A stretch of DNA of 64,000 bases from Mangrovicoccus sp. HB161399 (GCF_013184745.1 NZ_JAATVU010000001.1:1-64000); one strand, 5' to 3'. Numbered from the stretch's first letter, positions 20,513 through 28,763 are shown. Notes: generated by a model not told the origin, from the sequence alone. A program made the numbers and translations.

Positions 20513-21136
20513 ATGACCGGCGGCGCGGTGATTTCCGGCGATCTGGTCGGCTCCGTCCGGGCCGGTCCGGAGGCGGTTGAGGCGGCCTTCGCGGCGCTCG
20601 GCGCGGCCTTCGCCGAAATCGGCCGCTGGAACGGCAGCGATCCCCGGCTGACCCGCTTCCGCGGCGACGGCTGGCAGGCGGCCATCCTGCCCGGCAGCGG
20701 CGCCTTGCGCGCGGGGCTGTTGCTGCGGGCCCGGTTCCGCGCGGCGGAACAGCTGCCCGAGACCCGCATCGCCATCGGCTTCGGCGGCATCGACCGCCCC
20801 GGCAGCCGGGATCTGTCGGATGCCGACGGCGCCGCCTTCCGAAATGCCGGGCACCTGCTCGACTCCCTGCCCCGCCGCCGCCGCCTGGCCGTCGCCGCCC
20901 AGGCCGCCCCCGACGGACTGGCCGCCGCCGCCGCGCTCTGCGACGCGCTGGCCGCGCGCTGGAGCCGGGCCCAGGCCGAGGCCGTCGCGCTGGCCCTGCC
21001 GCCGGACGCGCCCACGCAGGCGGAAATCGGCGCAGCCCTGGGACTTACGCAGCAGGCGGTCCAGGACCGGCTGGACCTGGCCGGCTTCTGGGCGCTAGAA
21101 CAGGCCATGGCCTGGGCGGAAGCGCGCGCAGGCTGA
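20513..21136 (+). CDS. SatD-like protein with C-terminal helix-turn-helix
   Basis: This is a 207-residue protein. The N-terminal two-thirds carries VISGDLVGS, RFRGDGWQ and RIAIGFGGI, the conserved segments of the SatD family. Its C-terminus, TQAEIGAALGLTQQAVQDRLD, is a helix-turn-helix. It starts 7 bp after sufT and is followed by a 89-bp gap with two 18-bp inverted repeats and then a DUF3307 membrane protein. This suggests it is a regulator acting at those sites. The biochemical activity of the N-terminal domain is unknown. Confidence 0.75.
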   Translation: MTGGAVISGDLVGSVRAGPEAVEAAFAALGAAFAEIGRWNGSDPRLTRFRGDGWQAAILPGSGALRAGLLLRARFRAAEQLPETRIAIGFGGIDRPGSRDLSDADGAAFRNAGHLLDSLPRRRRLAVAAQAAPDGLAAAAALCDALAARWSRAQAEAVALALPPDAPTQAEIGAALGLTQQAVQDRLDLAGFWALEQAMAWAEARAG

Positions 21137-21159
21137 CGCCCGGCCCTGTTCTCCGAATT

Positions 21160-21177
21160 ACAAGTCACAGGGCTTGT
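21160..21177. promoter_or_regulatory. Operator A between satD-like and DUF3307 genes
   Basis: ACAAG-N8-CTTGT, an inverted repeat embedded in a locally AT-rich stretch. An almost identical second copy starts 28 bp later. Both continue into TTT and share GGCTTGT. They are the likely binding sites of a dimeric regulator, plausibly the SatD-like protein. Confidence 0.7.
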
Positions 21178-21187
21178 TTTTAGAAAT

Positions 21188-21205
21188 ACAAGTTTAGAGG
21201 CTTGT
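21188..21205. promoter_or_regulatory. Operator B between satD-like and DUF3307 genes
   Basis: The second ACAAG-N8-CTTGT repeat, ending 20 bp before the DUF3307 ATG. The 28-bp spacing corresponds to nearly three helical turns, so both sites could be bound cooperatively on one face of the DNA. Confidence 0.7.
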
Positions 21206-21225
21206 TTTGCGCGCTGCGAGACATC

Positions 21226-21981
21226 ATGCTTGAAACATCCGCGGCGCTGCTCCTGGCGCACGTGCTGGCGGATTACGCCTTCCAGACCGATTGGATCGTC
21301 GAGAACAAGCACCGCTTCAAGGTGCTGGCGCTGCACGGTGCCATTGTCTTCGCGGCCAGCTGGCTGGCGCTGGGACTGGCTCCGGCGACGCTGCCGCTGG
21401 TGGCCGCAGTGACGCTGCTGCACATGGCGACCGATGCGGTGAAGACCCGGCTCGGAACCGGCCAGCTGTGGAGCTATCTCGCCGACCAGGCCCTGCATGT
21501 CGCCGCGGTCTTCGCCCTGCCCGCCGTTTTCGCCGCGGGCTGGGCAGACGGGCTCTGGGCGGGGCTGCTGCCGCCTGCCGCGCCGGCGGTGATGGCGCTG
21601 GCCGCGGGCCTGCTCTTCGCCACCCGGGCGGGCGGGATCGCGGTGCAGCTGCTGATCGCGCCGCTGCTGGCGCGCGACTGGGCGCTGCGGGCGCAGGTCA
21701 ACGGCGGCGGCATCAAGGGCGCGGGCGCGGTCATCGGCCAGATGGAGCGCGGCCTGGCCTATGCCTCGGTGCTGACCGGCAACGTCGCTGGCATCGCCGT
21801 GCTGGTCGCGGCCAAGTCGATCCTGCGCTTCTCGGACGCGCAGAAGAGCCGCAAGGTCGCCGAATACGTGATCATCGGCACCATGGCCTCGGTCGGCTGG
21901 GCGGTGCTGACCGGGATCGCGCTGCGAATCCTGGTGCTGGGGCTGCTTCCCGGCGGAATTCCCGGGCTGCTGCTCCCTTGA
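21226..21981 (+). CDS. DUF3307 membrane protein
   Basis: The 251-residue protein has about six membrane helices. The N-terminal half is the DUF3307 domain with AHVLADYAFQTDW and LLHMATDAVKTRL, conserved polar motifs inside helices. The ATG at 21226 is preferred over a TTG at 21202 that would lie within operator B. Pairing with SatD-like proteins is seen across bacteria; the function of neither is known. Confidence 0.8.
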   Translation: MLETSAALLLAHVLADYAFQTDWIVENKHRFKVLALHGAIVFAASWLALGLAPATLPLVAAVTLLHMATDAVKTRLGTGQLWSYLADQALHVAAVFALPAVFAAGWADGLWAGLLPPAAPAVMALAAGLLFATRAGGIAVQLLIAPLLARDWALRAQVNGGGIKGAGAVIGQMERGLAYASVLTGNVAGIAVLVAAKSILRFSDAQKSRKVAEYVIIGTMASVGWAVLTGIALRILVLGLLPGGIPGLLLP

Positions 21982-22005
21982 GTTGGCGGCGCGTCTCCCT
22001 TATCT

Positions 22006-22020
22006 TGAGTAAGTTAGTCA
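22006..22020 (+). promoter_or_regulatory. Possible iron-responsive (IRO-box-like) site upstream of the A-type carrier
   Basis: TGA-N9-TCA matches the core of the RirA IRO box. It lies only 10 bp before the ATG, partly next to the ribosome site, so it could also act on a very short leader. This short core is expected by chance several times in 64 kb, and only its place before a Fe-S gene gives it weight. Confidence 0.3.
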
Positions 22021-22030
22021 GGAGAGCACC

Positions 22031-22390
22031 ATGTTCGGAATCCCCGGCAAGCAGGCCGTGACCCTCACCCCGGCCGCTGCCAAGCAGATCAACAGCCTGA
22101 TGGCCAAGGACGACCGTCAGGGCCTGCGCATCGGCGTCAAGAAGGGCGGCTGCGCGGGCATGGAATACACCATGGAATACGTGTCCCAGGTGGACCCGAT
22201 GGACGAAGTGGTGGAGCAGGACGGCGCCCGCGTGATGATCGCGCCGATGGCCCAGATGTTCCTCTTCGGCACCGAAATCGACTACGAGGTCTCGCTGCTC
22301 GAGGCCGGGTTCAAGTTCCGCAACCCCAACGTGGTCGATGCCTGCGGCTGCGGCGAGTCGATCAAGTTCGCCGATCCGCAGCAGAGCTGA
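22031..22390 (+). CDS. sufA: A-type iron-sulfur carrier protein (HesB/IscA/SufA family)
   Basis: The 119-residue protein carries the three conserved cysteines in GGCAGMEY and ACGCGES, which hold an Fe-S cluster for delivery to apoproteins. Length is normal. AGGAGAG precedes the ATG. It follows the sufT/SatD-like/DUF3307 genes on the same strand. The exact subtype (SufA, IscA or ErpA) cannot be fixed from this window. Confidence 0.9.
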   Translation: MFGIPGKQAVTLTPAAAKQINSLMAKDDRQGLRIGVKKGGCAGMEYTMEYVSQVDPMDEVVEQDGARVMIAPMAQMFLFGTEIDYEVSLLEAGFKFRNPNVVDACGCGESIKFADPQQS

Positions 22391-22396
22391 GCCCGT

Positions 22397-23152
22397 TCAC
22401 ATCGCGACAAGGCCCCGCGCCCTCGCCATCGCGAGGGCGTCATGGTGCGTGCCGACCTGCAGCTTGGCGCAGATCGTCCGCAGCATCCCCCTGAGCACCT
22501 GCGGCGCCACCCCGGCATCGGCGGCAATCGCCAGCAGGCCCTGCCCGGACGCCATCGCGTCCAGGATGCGCCGCTCGGCCTCCGACAGCGTTCCGAAGCC
22601 CACGCCGAAGGCCGATGAATTGTCGTCCCGGCTTTCCCTGGGCGCGGCCAGCTGCAGCGACAGCATCGCTCCGATCGACGCGAAGGCCTGGGCGGTGCCC
22701 CTGCCGAACAGCGCCTGCGGCTCCTCCCGGCAGGTGATCGCCAGCACCCGGCGCAGCCCGCCCGAGGCGAAGCTCGCCGTCAGGCAGTAGCGCAGCCCGG
22801 CACGCTCGCGCAGGGCGGCCAGCTGCACCCGGCGCTTCGCGTCCCAGCCGAATCCCGGCGTCGCGCGCAGATCGAAAACCGGCGGCAGCCTGCCCGCCCC
22901 CGCCAGCGTCACGGTCGCATCGACCCCCACGAGCCGCGCCTCGCGGTATTCTTCCAGCCAGTCGTCCGGCAGGGTGTTGCGGGTCCAGGCCAGCTGCCCA
23001 GAGCGCTGCAGGAAGCCGCAGGAATTGACGGACGTGGCCCCCAGCGCGGTGCAGATTTCCACCGTCTCGCGCCACCGCGCCTCGTCGTCGGCCGCCGCCG
23101 CCATGCGGTCCGCCGTGTCGATCAGCAGGTTTGCCAGCCTTTCGCGCTTCAT
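22397..23152 (-). CDS. LuxR-family regulator with autoinducer-binding-like domain (solo)
   Basis: The 251-residue protein has an N-terminal domain of the acyl-homoserine-lactone receptor type (WTRNTLPDDWLEEYRE and an aromatic pocket) and a C-terminal helix-turn-helix region. The latter is divergent: LSEAERRILDAMASGQG is kept, but the recognition segment reads GVAPQVLRGMLRTI rather than the usual TVKNHL form. No luxI-type synthase gene is in the window. It is convergent with the Fe-S carrier gene, 6 bp apart. Confidence 0.75.
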   Translation of the reverse strand: MKRERLANLLIDTADRMAAAADDEARWRETVEICTALGATSVNSCGFLQRSGQLAWTRNTLPDDWLEEYREARLVGVDATVTLAGAGRLPPVFDLRATPGFGWDAKRRVQLAALRERAGLRYCLTASFASGGLRRVLAITCREEPQALFGRGTAQAFASIGAMLSLQLAAPRESRDDNSSAFGVGFGTLSEAERRILDAMASGQGLLAIAADAGVAPQVLRGMLRTICAKLQVGTHHDALAMARARGLVAM

Positions 23153-23363
23153 CTCAGGCGCCTCCCCCCGAAGCTGCAGCCCATGAGCGGAATCCCGCCC
23201 ATGGCGAACTATGCTGCAGAACAGCGAAGCGCGGAAGGGGGCATCTGCGGAATCGCCGCTGCCCCCGGCGTCATGTTACCCCGGTTGCCGCCCCCGAGAC
23301 TTGTGCTAAGCCTCCTGACGGGCCGGGCGCCGGTCCGACTGAACTGCGAAAAGGGAAACGGCG

Positions 23364-24098
23364 ATGGCACGCAAGCTCGCGGCGGGAAACTGGAAAATGA
23401 ACGGGCTGAGCGCCGACCTCGCGGAGGTGCGGACGCTGCTGGAAGCCGGAGCGCCGGGATGCGGCGTGCTGCTCTGCCCGGCGGCAACGCTGGTGGCCGC
23501 GATGGCCGAGACCTGCAAGGGCAGCTTCATCGATGTCGGCGGGCAGGACTGCCACGCGGCGGCTTCGGGCGCCCATACCGGCGACATCAGCGCGGCGATG
23601 CTGGCCGATGCCGGCGCAAGCCACGTGATCCTCGGCCATTCCGAGCGCCGCGCCGATCACGGCGAGTCCGATGCGGTGGTGAAGGCCAAGGCAGAGGCCG
23701 CGCTCGAGGCGGGGCTGCTGCCGGTGATCTGCGTCGGCGAGACCGAGGCCGAGCGCGATGCGGGCGAGACGCTGGCCGTGGTGGCCACGCAGCTGGCCGG
23801 TTCGCTGCCGGAGACGGCAGGGCTGGTGATCGCCTACGAACCGGTCTGGGCGATCGGCACCGGCCGCACCCCGACGCTGGAGCAGATTGCCGAGGTGCAT
23901 GATGCGATGCGCGCCACGCTGGCCGAACGCTTCGGCGATGCCGCGGACGGGATCCCGCTGCTCTATGGCGGCTCGGTGAAGCCCGGCAATGCCGCGGAGA
24001 TCTTCGCGGTCTCGAACGTGGACGGCGCGCTGGTCGGCGGCGCCTCGCTGAAGGCCAAGGATTTCGGCGCGATCATCGCCGCACTCGACGCGGCCTGA
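23364..24098 (+). CDS. tpiA: Triosephosphate isomerase
   Basis: The 244-residue enzyme interconverts dihydroxyacetone phosphate and glyceraldehyde 3-phosphate. NWKMNG, GHSERR (catalytic His), [11 protein letters not shown] (catalytic Glu) and GGSVKPGN phosphate loop are all present, and the length is normal. Confidence 0.97.
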   Translation: MARKLAAGNWKMNGLSADLAEVRTLLEAGAPGCGVLLCPAATLVAAMAETCKGSFIDVGGQDCHAAASGAHTGDISAAMLADAGASHVILGHSERRADHGESDAVVKAKAEAALEAGLLPVICVGETEAERDAGETLAVVATQLAGSLPETAGLVIAYEPVWAIGTGRTPTLEQIAEVHDAMRATLAERFGDAADGIPLLYGGSVKPGNAAEIFAVSNVDGALVGGASLKAKDFGAIIAALDAA

Positions 24099-24144
24099 GC
24101 CGGACGGCCGGCGCGGGGCGGATACTCCGCCTCCGCGCCGCGCG

Positions 24145-24750
24145 TCAGGTGACGATGACCACGTTCGGCGCCCAGTTCGCGGTTGCCTCGACGACCCGGG
24201 TGACCGGATTGCGCGGCGCGTAGGGCTGGAGGATCCCGCCGGTGACCGTCACGTACTGGACCCCGTACCAGGGGTCGAGCACCAGCAGGCGGCCATGCGA
24301 CAGCGGCCCGGCCACCACGACCCAATGCGCGCCGCCGCCGACCCAGCGCACCTCGGTGATCGCGGGCTTGCGCCGCGAGGTCTGCACCAGGATCGGCGAG
24401 GACGAGGCATTGCCCGCGGCGATGGCCTGGACCGTGCCGCCCGCCAGGTCGCCCGAGCTGTAGGTCGCGTAGCTCACCGCCGGACGCAGCGCGTCCAGCC
24501 CCGCCCGGACGTTCCATGTGCCCGCCGCCGCGAAATTGCGGACGCCCTCGACCAGCAGCCCGCCCTGCCCGATATTGCCGTCGGCATTGCCCTCGAAAGC
24601 GGCAATCTGCATCCGCACGTACTGCTCGCCGAGATCGGCGTCGTTGACCAGCTTCTGGACGATCTTGACCGAGGCGGGCCCGCAGGAATTCGGCCTGTGC
24701 TGCCGCTCCATCGCATGCCAGCCACCGTCGATGTCCCGTTCGTACTTCAT
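24145..24750 (-). CDS. Papain-like cysteine peptidase, C39-type fold
   Basis: The 201-residue protein has RPNSCGPASVKIV near residue 22 (Cys in a helix start), GGGAHWVVVAG near residue 155 (His) and VLDPWYG (Asp), the triad order of C39-like papain-fold peptidases. No signal peptide is seen; the ATG at MKYERD gives a soluble protein that begins almost at the catalytic domain. Partner substrates such as leader peptides are not visible nearby. It could process a cytosolic peptide or be exported by a dedicated system. Confidence 0.7.
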   Translation of the reverse strand: MKYERDIDGGWHAMERQHRPNSCGPASVKIVQKLVNDADLGEQYVRMQIAAFEGNADGNIGQGGLLVEGVRNFAAAGTWNVRAGLDALRPAVSYATYSSGDLAGGTVQAIAAGNASSSPILVQTSRRKPAITEVRWVGGGAHWVVVAGPLSHGRLLVLDPWYGVQYVTVTGGILQPYAPRNPVTRVVEATANWAPNVVIVT

Positions 24751-24866
24751 GCCGTCCTCCGTTCTTCCGGTGCGCGCAAAATGGCACGGCCGCCGCGCCG
24801 CGTATGTGTCGGAGGACACGGCGCGGATCATTCCGGAACGGCAATGCGGAACGGCAGGCCCGGCCC

Positions 24867-26381
24867 TCAGGCCTTGTCGGACCAGAGACGGATCAGGTCG
24901 TACTGCATGGCGCGCGACCGCGTCGTCCAGCCATGCGAGCCCGCCGGGCGTTCCTCGTCGCCGGGGGCGATCTTCGCGCGGCGCTCTTCCTCGGCGGTGT
25001 GGATCGCGAAGATCAGCGGCGGCTTGGACGGGCGGCGGATATAGCCGACGAGGCAGCTGACGAAATTCAGCGTGCCGGTCTTGGCGCGCAGCTGGAACGG
25101 CTCCGCCTTGCCCTGCTTGTTGTAGAGGTCGACATGCTTCAGCAGCGGCCAGAGCGGCCCGTCGAGCCCGATATGGTGCAGCATCAGCGACATGTCGCGG
25201 GCGGTGACGCGCGAGTCGGGACCCAGCCCGGAATGGTCTACCAGATGGCTTTCGGTCATGCCGATGCCCTGCGCCCAGGCGGTCATCTCGGCGGCAGAGG
25301 CGGTCAGGTCGGCCGGGGTCGCGCCGGTCCGCGCCTTGGTCGCGGTCAGGCCCAGCACCTCGGCCGTGAGGTTGGTGGAGTATTTCAGCATCTCCCGCGC
25401 CACGTCGGTGAGCGGCGCGCTCTGGTGCAGCCCGACCGGCACCGCGGGCGGCAGTTCGTCGATGTATTCGGGTTCCGGCAGGACCACCGCGGGCGACCGC
25501 ATCGCGGCCAGCGTCCGCATCACCTCGGCGGTGTAGCGCTGGGTGTCGCGCACCGGCAGCCAGCGCGCGCCTGCGCCGCCGAGGGCGGGACGCGCCACGG
25601 TCCAGGCTTCCTGCCCGGGCGGGGCGGCTTCCACCTCGAAGATCGGGCCGCTGCGGTTCGAGGTGCTCATCGTCACCATCCGCACCGGCGGCACCACATG
25701 GTCGGCCCGGGCATCCATGTCGATGTCGTAGCCGCTGCCCTGCTGCTTCCACTGGAAATGCACGCGGTTGAAATTCAGGTTCAGCCCCGAAACCGCGGGG
25801 TTGTAGCCCAGGTGGTCGGGCTGGCCGGGATCGATCTCGGCCACATAGGGCAGCGCGTCGTCCCAGACCTTGAAGCCGCCCGAGATCTCTCGCAGGCCGA
25901 GCGCCGCGAGCTGGTCGAGCAGCGCGTCTATATCGTCCGAGCTCAGCGTCGGATCGCCGCCGCCGGCAAGGATCAGGTCGCCTTCGAGCCGCCCCTGCCG
26001 CAGCGGGCCGGTCGCCAGCAGCCGCGTGCGGAACCGGTAGGCGGGCCCGAGATGGTCGAGCGCATAGGCGGTGGTGATGGTCTTGCAGGTGCTCGCGGGC
26101 ATCATCGGGTCGTCGGCCCCGCGCCCGGCCAGGACTTCGCCGGTAACGGCGTCGCGCAGCTGGAAGGTCACCTCGCCGCCCAGCCGGAAGCTGTCGATCA
26201 GCGCATTGGACGCCGGGCCGACATCATGGCGGACCACCGCGGCCGGGGCGGCGGGACGTGCCGCGCCTGCCATCTGCGGGCGCGGACGGGGCACCGGGGA
26301 GCCGGTCACCTGCGCCTGCAGCGGCGCCGCGGCCAGCGCGCCAAGCCCTGCGAGGACACCGCGCCTTGTGAGGCTCTTCAT
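24867..26381 (-). CDS. dacB: D-alanyl-D-alanine carboxypeptidase/endopeptidase (PBP4 type)
   Basis: The 504-residue penicillin-binding protein trims peptidoglycan stem peptides and cross-links. The active-site triad motifs are visible: PASTCK (SxxK) near residue 80, YSTN (SxN) near 355 and AKTGT (KTG) near 450, with the long insert between the first two that marks PBP4. The N-terminus MKSLTRRGVLAGLG looks like a twin-arginine export signal, which is unusual for this family. The start is chosen to give that signal. Confidence 0.92.
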   Translation of the reverse strand: MKSLTRRGVLAGLGALAAAPLQAQVTGSPVPRPRPQMAGAARPAAPAAVVRHDVGPASNALIDSFRLGGEVTFQLRDAVTGEVLAGRGADDPMMPASTCKTITTAYALDHLGPAYRFRTRLLATGPLRQGRLEGDLILAGGGDPTLSSDDIDALLDQLAALGLREISGGFKVWDDALPYVAEIDPGQPDHLGYNPAVSGLNLNFNRVHFQWKQQGSGYDIDMDARADHVVPPVRMVTMSTSNRSGPIFEVEAAPPGQEAWTVARPALGGAGARWLPVRDTQRYTAEVMRTLAAMRSPAVVLPEPEYIDELPPAVPVGLHQSAPLTDVAREMLKYSTNLTAEVLGLTATKARTGATPADLTASAAEMTAWAQGIGMTESHLVDHSGLGPDSRVTARDMSLMLHHIGLDGPLWPLLKHVDLYNKQGKAEPFQLRAKTGTLNFVSCLVGYIRRPSKPPLIFAIHTAEEERRAKIAPGDEERPAGSHGWTTRSRAMQYDLIRLWSDKA

Positions 26382-26456
26382 CGACGTCTCCTGATCACGT
26401 GGATCTGCGCGGCGAACACTCGCCGGAAAAGGTTGAGATTTCAAGACCTGGGTTGG

Positions 26457-27074
26457 TTAACGCACCCATTGCCCGCTGGCGCGCAGCGCCGTCGAGGAGA
26501 TGCTGCGCAGCGGGATCGGCAGGTGGCACCAGCAGGGCGGCTCGGCACGGCCGAGCAGGCCAGAGGCCGCCACCGACAGCCGGTGGCTGCGGAACACCCG
26601 CGACGCCCGCGCCGTGCGCGCCGAGGCCGGCTGTCCGGGACGGGCCAGCACGCCGACCGGAACGCTGGAGACGATCGCCCGCCAGCGGTCCCAGCGGTGG
26701 AAGCCAGCCAGGTTGTCCTCGCCCATCAGCCAGACGAAGCGCGTGCCCGGATAGGCGCCGATCAGCCCTTCCAGCGTCTCGGCAGTATAGCGCGTGCCGA
26801 GGCGGCTCTCGATGTCGGTGACGACAATGCGGGGATGGCCGCCGACAAGCGCCTGCGCGGCCGCCAGGCGGCGCGGCAGCTCGGCCGGACCCTCGCTTTT
26901 CAGCGGGTTGCCGGGCGAGACCAGCCACCAGACACGGTCGAGCCGGAAGCGCTTCATGGCCTCCAGCGTGATGTGCAAATGGCCCTCGTGCGGCGGATCG
27001 AAGGATCCGCCGAGCAATCCGATTACCTGTCCCGGCCGCGCCTGGGGCCTGCCGGGTCCGATCACATGGCGCAT
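26457..27074 (-). CDS. nadD: Nicotinate-nucleotide adenylyltransferase
   Basis: The 205-residue enzyme makes nicotinate adenine dinucleotide in NAD synthesis. GGSFDPPHEGH near residue 20 and ISSTALR near the C-terminus are the two nucleotidyltransferase signatures. The start at MRHVIG has GGGAGA upstream; the longer open frame to 27434 runs antisense into the parA gene. It is usually near rsfS and rlmH, which are absent here. Confidence 0.93.
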   Translation of the reverse strand: MRHVIGPGRPQARPGQVIGLLGGSFDPPHEGHLHITLEAMKRFRLDRVWWLVSPGNPLKSEGPAELPRRLAAAQALVGGHPRIVVTDIESRLGTRYTAETLEGLIGAYPGTRFVWLMGEDNLAGFHRWDRWRAIVSSVPVGVLARPGQPASARTARASRVFRSHRLSVAASGLLGRAEPPCWCHLPIPLRSISSTALRASGQWVR

Positions 27075-27234
27075 CTTCGTCTCCCGAAAGCCCTCCTTCC
27101 CGGCAACGCCCGACAATGTCAACGGCTTGGCACGCGGCACGCTTCCGTGGCAGGCGCGGCGAAAAGGCGGGTTGCGCTCAATTCTCCGTTGCGTTCCCCC
27201 CGGATGTAGTGTGTTGTAGTTCAGGAGGTACAAG

Positions 27235-27873
27235 ATGGCAGGATTCACGATCACGGTGGCCCAGCAGAAGGGCGGCTCCGGCAAGACCACGCTGGCCGTC
27301 AACCTGGCCGTCGAATTCTGGAAGCGGGGCCATACCGTTGCGGTTCTGGACACGGATCCCCAGGGGTCCCTGGGCCGCTGGTACATGGCCCGCCGCGAAG
27401 CGATGAACGGCGAAGCCGGGCTGGAATTCGCCACGGCCAGCGCCTGGGGCGTCTCCTACGAGCTGGAGAAGCTGCTCAAGCACAACGAGATCGTGGTCGT
27501 GGACACGCCGCCCAAGGTCGACAGCGACCTGCGCCCGGCGATGCGCGCCTCCGACCTCGTGGTGGTGCCGGTCGCAGTCAGCCAGGTCGATGTCTGGGCC
27601 ACCGAGAGCGTGCTGGAAATGGCGCAGCGCGAGCGCCGCAAGACTCTGCTGGTGCTCAACCGCGCCGCGCCGCGCGCCAAGCTGACCGCGGACATCACCG
27701 GCAAGATCCAGGAGCTCGACAGTCCCGCCGCCGAAACCATGCTGAACAACCGCGTGATCTATGCCGAGGTTCTGGGCGAAGGCCAGGGGGTGGTCGAGAA
27801 GGCCGCCAAGGGTCCTGCCGCGGTCGAGATCCGCACGCTCTGCAACGAGATCGCCGACGTCCTGAACAGCTGA
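27235..27873 (+). CDS. Orphan ParA/MinD-family ATPase
   Basis: The 212-residue ATPase has a deviant Walker A (KGGSGKTT), a DTDPQGSLG switch I region and VVDTPP Walker B. It lacks the N-terminal extension and ParB partner of chromosome-partitioning ParA. Such orphans position cytosolic cargo (chemoreceptor clusters, carboxysomes) on the nucleoid. A strong AGGAGG site precedes the ATG. The only gene downstream on this strand encodes a small basic protein, 99 bp away, which could be a partner. Confidence 0.85.
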   Translation: MAGFTITVAQQKGGSGKTTLAVNLAVEFWKRGHTVAVLDTDPQGSLGRWYMARREAMNGEAGLEFATASAWGVSYELEKLLKHNEIVVVDTPPKVDSDLRPAMRASDLVVVPVAVSQVDVWATESVLEMAQRERRKTLLVLNRAAPRAKLTADITGKIQELDSPAAETMLNNRVIYAEVLGEGQGVVEKAAKGPAAVEIRTLCNEIADVLNS

Positions 27874-27972
27874 GGCGGGTTTCCGCCCGCCCCCGCCCCG
27901 TGCCCCCGGCACGGGGAACGCAAGGCGGCCCGGCGCATTGTCCTCCCGATAGCCAGAACGGAGGAAAATACA

Positions 27973-28149
27973 ATGTCGCTGACATCGATGCTGAAATCCG
28001 CTGCCAAATCCTACGCCCGCAGCAAGGGCCATTCGCATGGCCCGGCCCGTCCCGGCAGCTACCGCGCTGGCGCGCGCCGCTCGCCGAAATCCGCCGCCGC
28101 CGAACAGGCCGTGCGCGAGGTCGGGAAATTCCTGCGCAAGTCGCGCTGA
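27973..28149 (+). CDS. Small basic protein, 58 residues
   Basis: A short gene with GGAGGAAAA before the ATG encodes MSLTSMLKSAAKSYARSKG... ending GKFLRKSR. About a quarter of residues are Lys or Arg, with a central GHSHGPARPGSYRAGARR linker between two amphipathic helices. No signal peptide. The family is not recognised; nucleic-acid or membrane binding fits the composition. It lies downstream of parA on the same strand. Confidence 0.65.
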   Translation: MSLTSMLKSAAKSYARSKGHSHGPARPGSYRAGARRSPKSAAAEQAVREVGKFLRKSR

Positions 28150-28172
28150 CCCGCTCTGCCAATGCATGAAAA

Positions 28173-28201
28173 AAGCCGCGCGGCCCTGGGCTGCGCGGCT
28201 T
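28173..28201 (-). terminator. Rho-independent terminator of the cold-shock gene
   Basis: AAGCCGCGC pairs with GCGCGGCTT. On the minus strand the hairpin is followed by a run of six T, 28 bp after the cold-shock gene stop. On the plus strand it can also slow transcripts from the small basic protein gene. Confidence 0.8.
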
Positions 28202-28228
28202 CGTCTGTCCGGGCCCGGAGGCGCCGTA

Positions 28229-28435
28229 TCAGAGGACGGTCAGATCCGTCGCGCTCTCGCGGCCGTCGCGGCCGGTGCGCAGTTCGTATTCGACCTTCTG
28301 GTTGTCATTCAGCCCGGTCAGGCCGGAGCGCTCGACTGCGCTGATGTGGACGAAGACGTCCTTGCCGCCCTCTTCAGGCGCAATGAAGCCGTAGCCCTTG
28401 GTTTGGTTGAACCATTTCACGGTGCCCTTCGGCAT
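28229..28435 (-). CDS. Cold-shock domain protein (CspA family)
   Basis: The 68-residue protein is a single cold-shock domain with RNP1 KGYGFI and RNP2 VFVHIS, binding single-stranded RNA or DNA. Length is typical. A terminator follows directly. Which of several csp paralogues it is cannot be told. Confidence 0.95.
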   Translation of the reverse strand: MPKGTVKWFNQTKGYGFIAPEEGGKDVFVHISAVERSGLTGLNDNQKVEYELRTGRDGRESATDLTVL

Positions 28436-28647
28436 GATCCCGTGTCTCCTGTCGTAGATGCTGCCCGCGGTATTGCGGCAGCCCGGCCGTGGTCAGTGCG
28501 GATCGATGTCTGACAGCCGGAACGGAGCAGCGGGTCGAGTGCAAAAGACGTATGCGTGCCTGAAAATGCCGTGTTTGGCGAGTCGGCGCAAGAGTCTCCT
28601 CGCGGAGGGCCGGACCGGGCGCCGATCAGGCCCCCCGAAAGAGAAAC

Positions 28648-28667
28648 GGAGCGCCGCTGGGCGCTCC
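28648..28667 (-). terminator. Hairpin terminator after the 28-codon gene
   Basis: GGAGCGCC pairs with GGCGCTCC across a 4-base loop, with flanking A/T pairs extending the stem. On the minus strand it is followed by TTTCTCTTTC. It begins 10 bp after the stop of the very small gene at 28677-28763, which supports that gene being a real transcription unit. Confidence 0.7.
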
Positions 28668-28676
28668 GGTTTCTTT

Positions 28677-28763
28677 TCAGATCATGGCCCAGTCAGTGAA
28701 CTGGACGGGCTTCGGACGGCTGTCCGGCTTGGGCTTTCCGCCCTTGGAAGTTGCTTGCGGCAT
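28677..28763 (-). CDS. Very small protein, 28 residues
   Basis: The reading frame starts MPQATSKGGKPKP and ends VQFTDWAMI. Support comes from a GGAGGAG ribosome site about 10 bp before the ATG, a terminator hairpin immediately after the stop, and an otherwise empty surrounding region of 630 bp. The N-terminal two-thirds is Lys/Pro-rich and disordered; the C-terminal FTDWAMI is hydrophobic. Function unknown; it could be a leader peptide, but no gene follows on this strand before the terminator. Confidence 0.55.
   Translation of the reverse strand: MPQATSKGGKPKPDSRPKPVQFTDWAMI

Noticed and set aside
27235-27873. ParA as a sign of a plasmid or integrated element
   Set aside because: No ParB, replication, or mobility genes are near; surrounding genes are chromosomal housekeeping.
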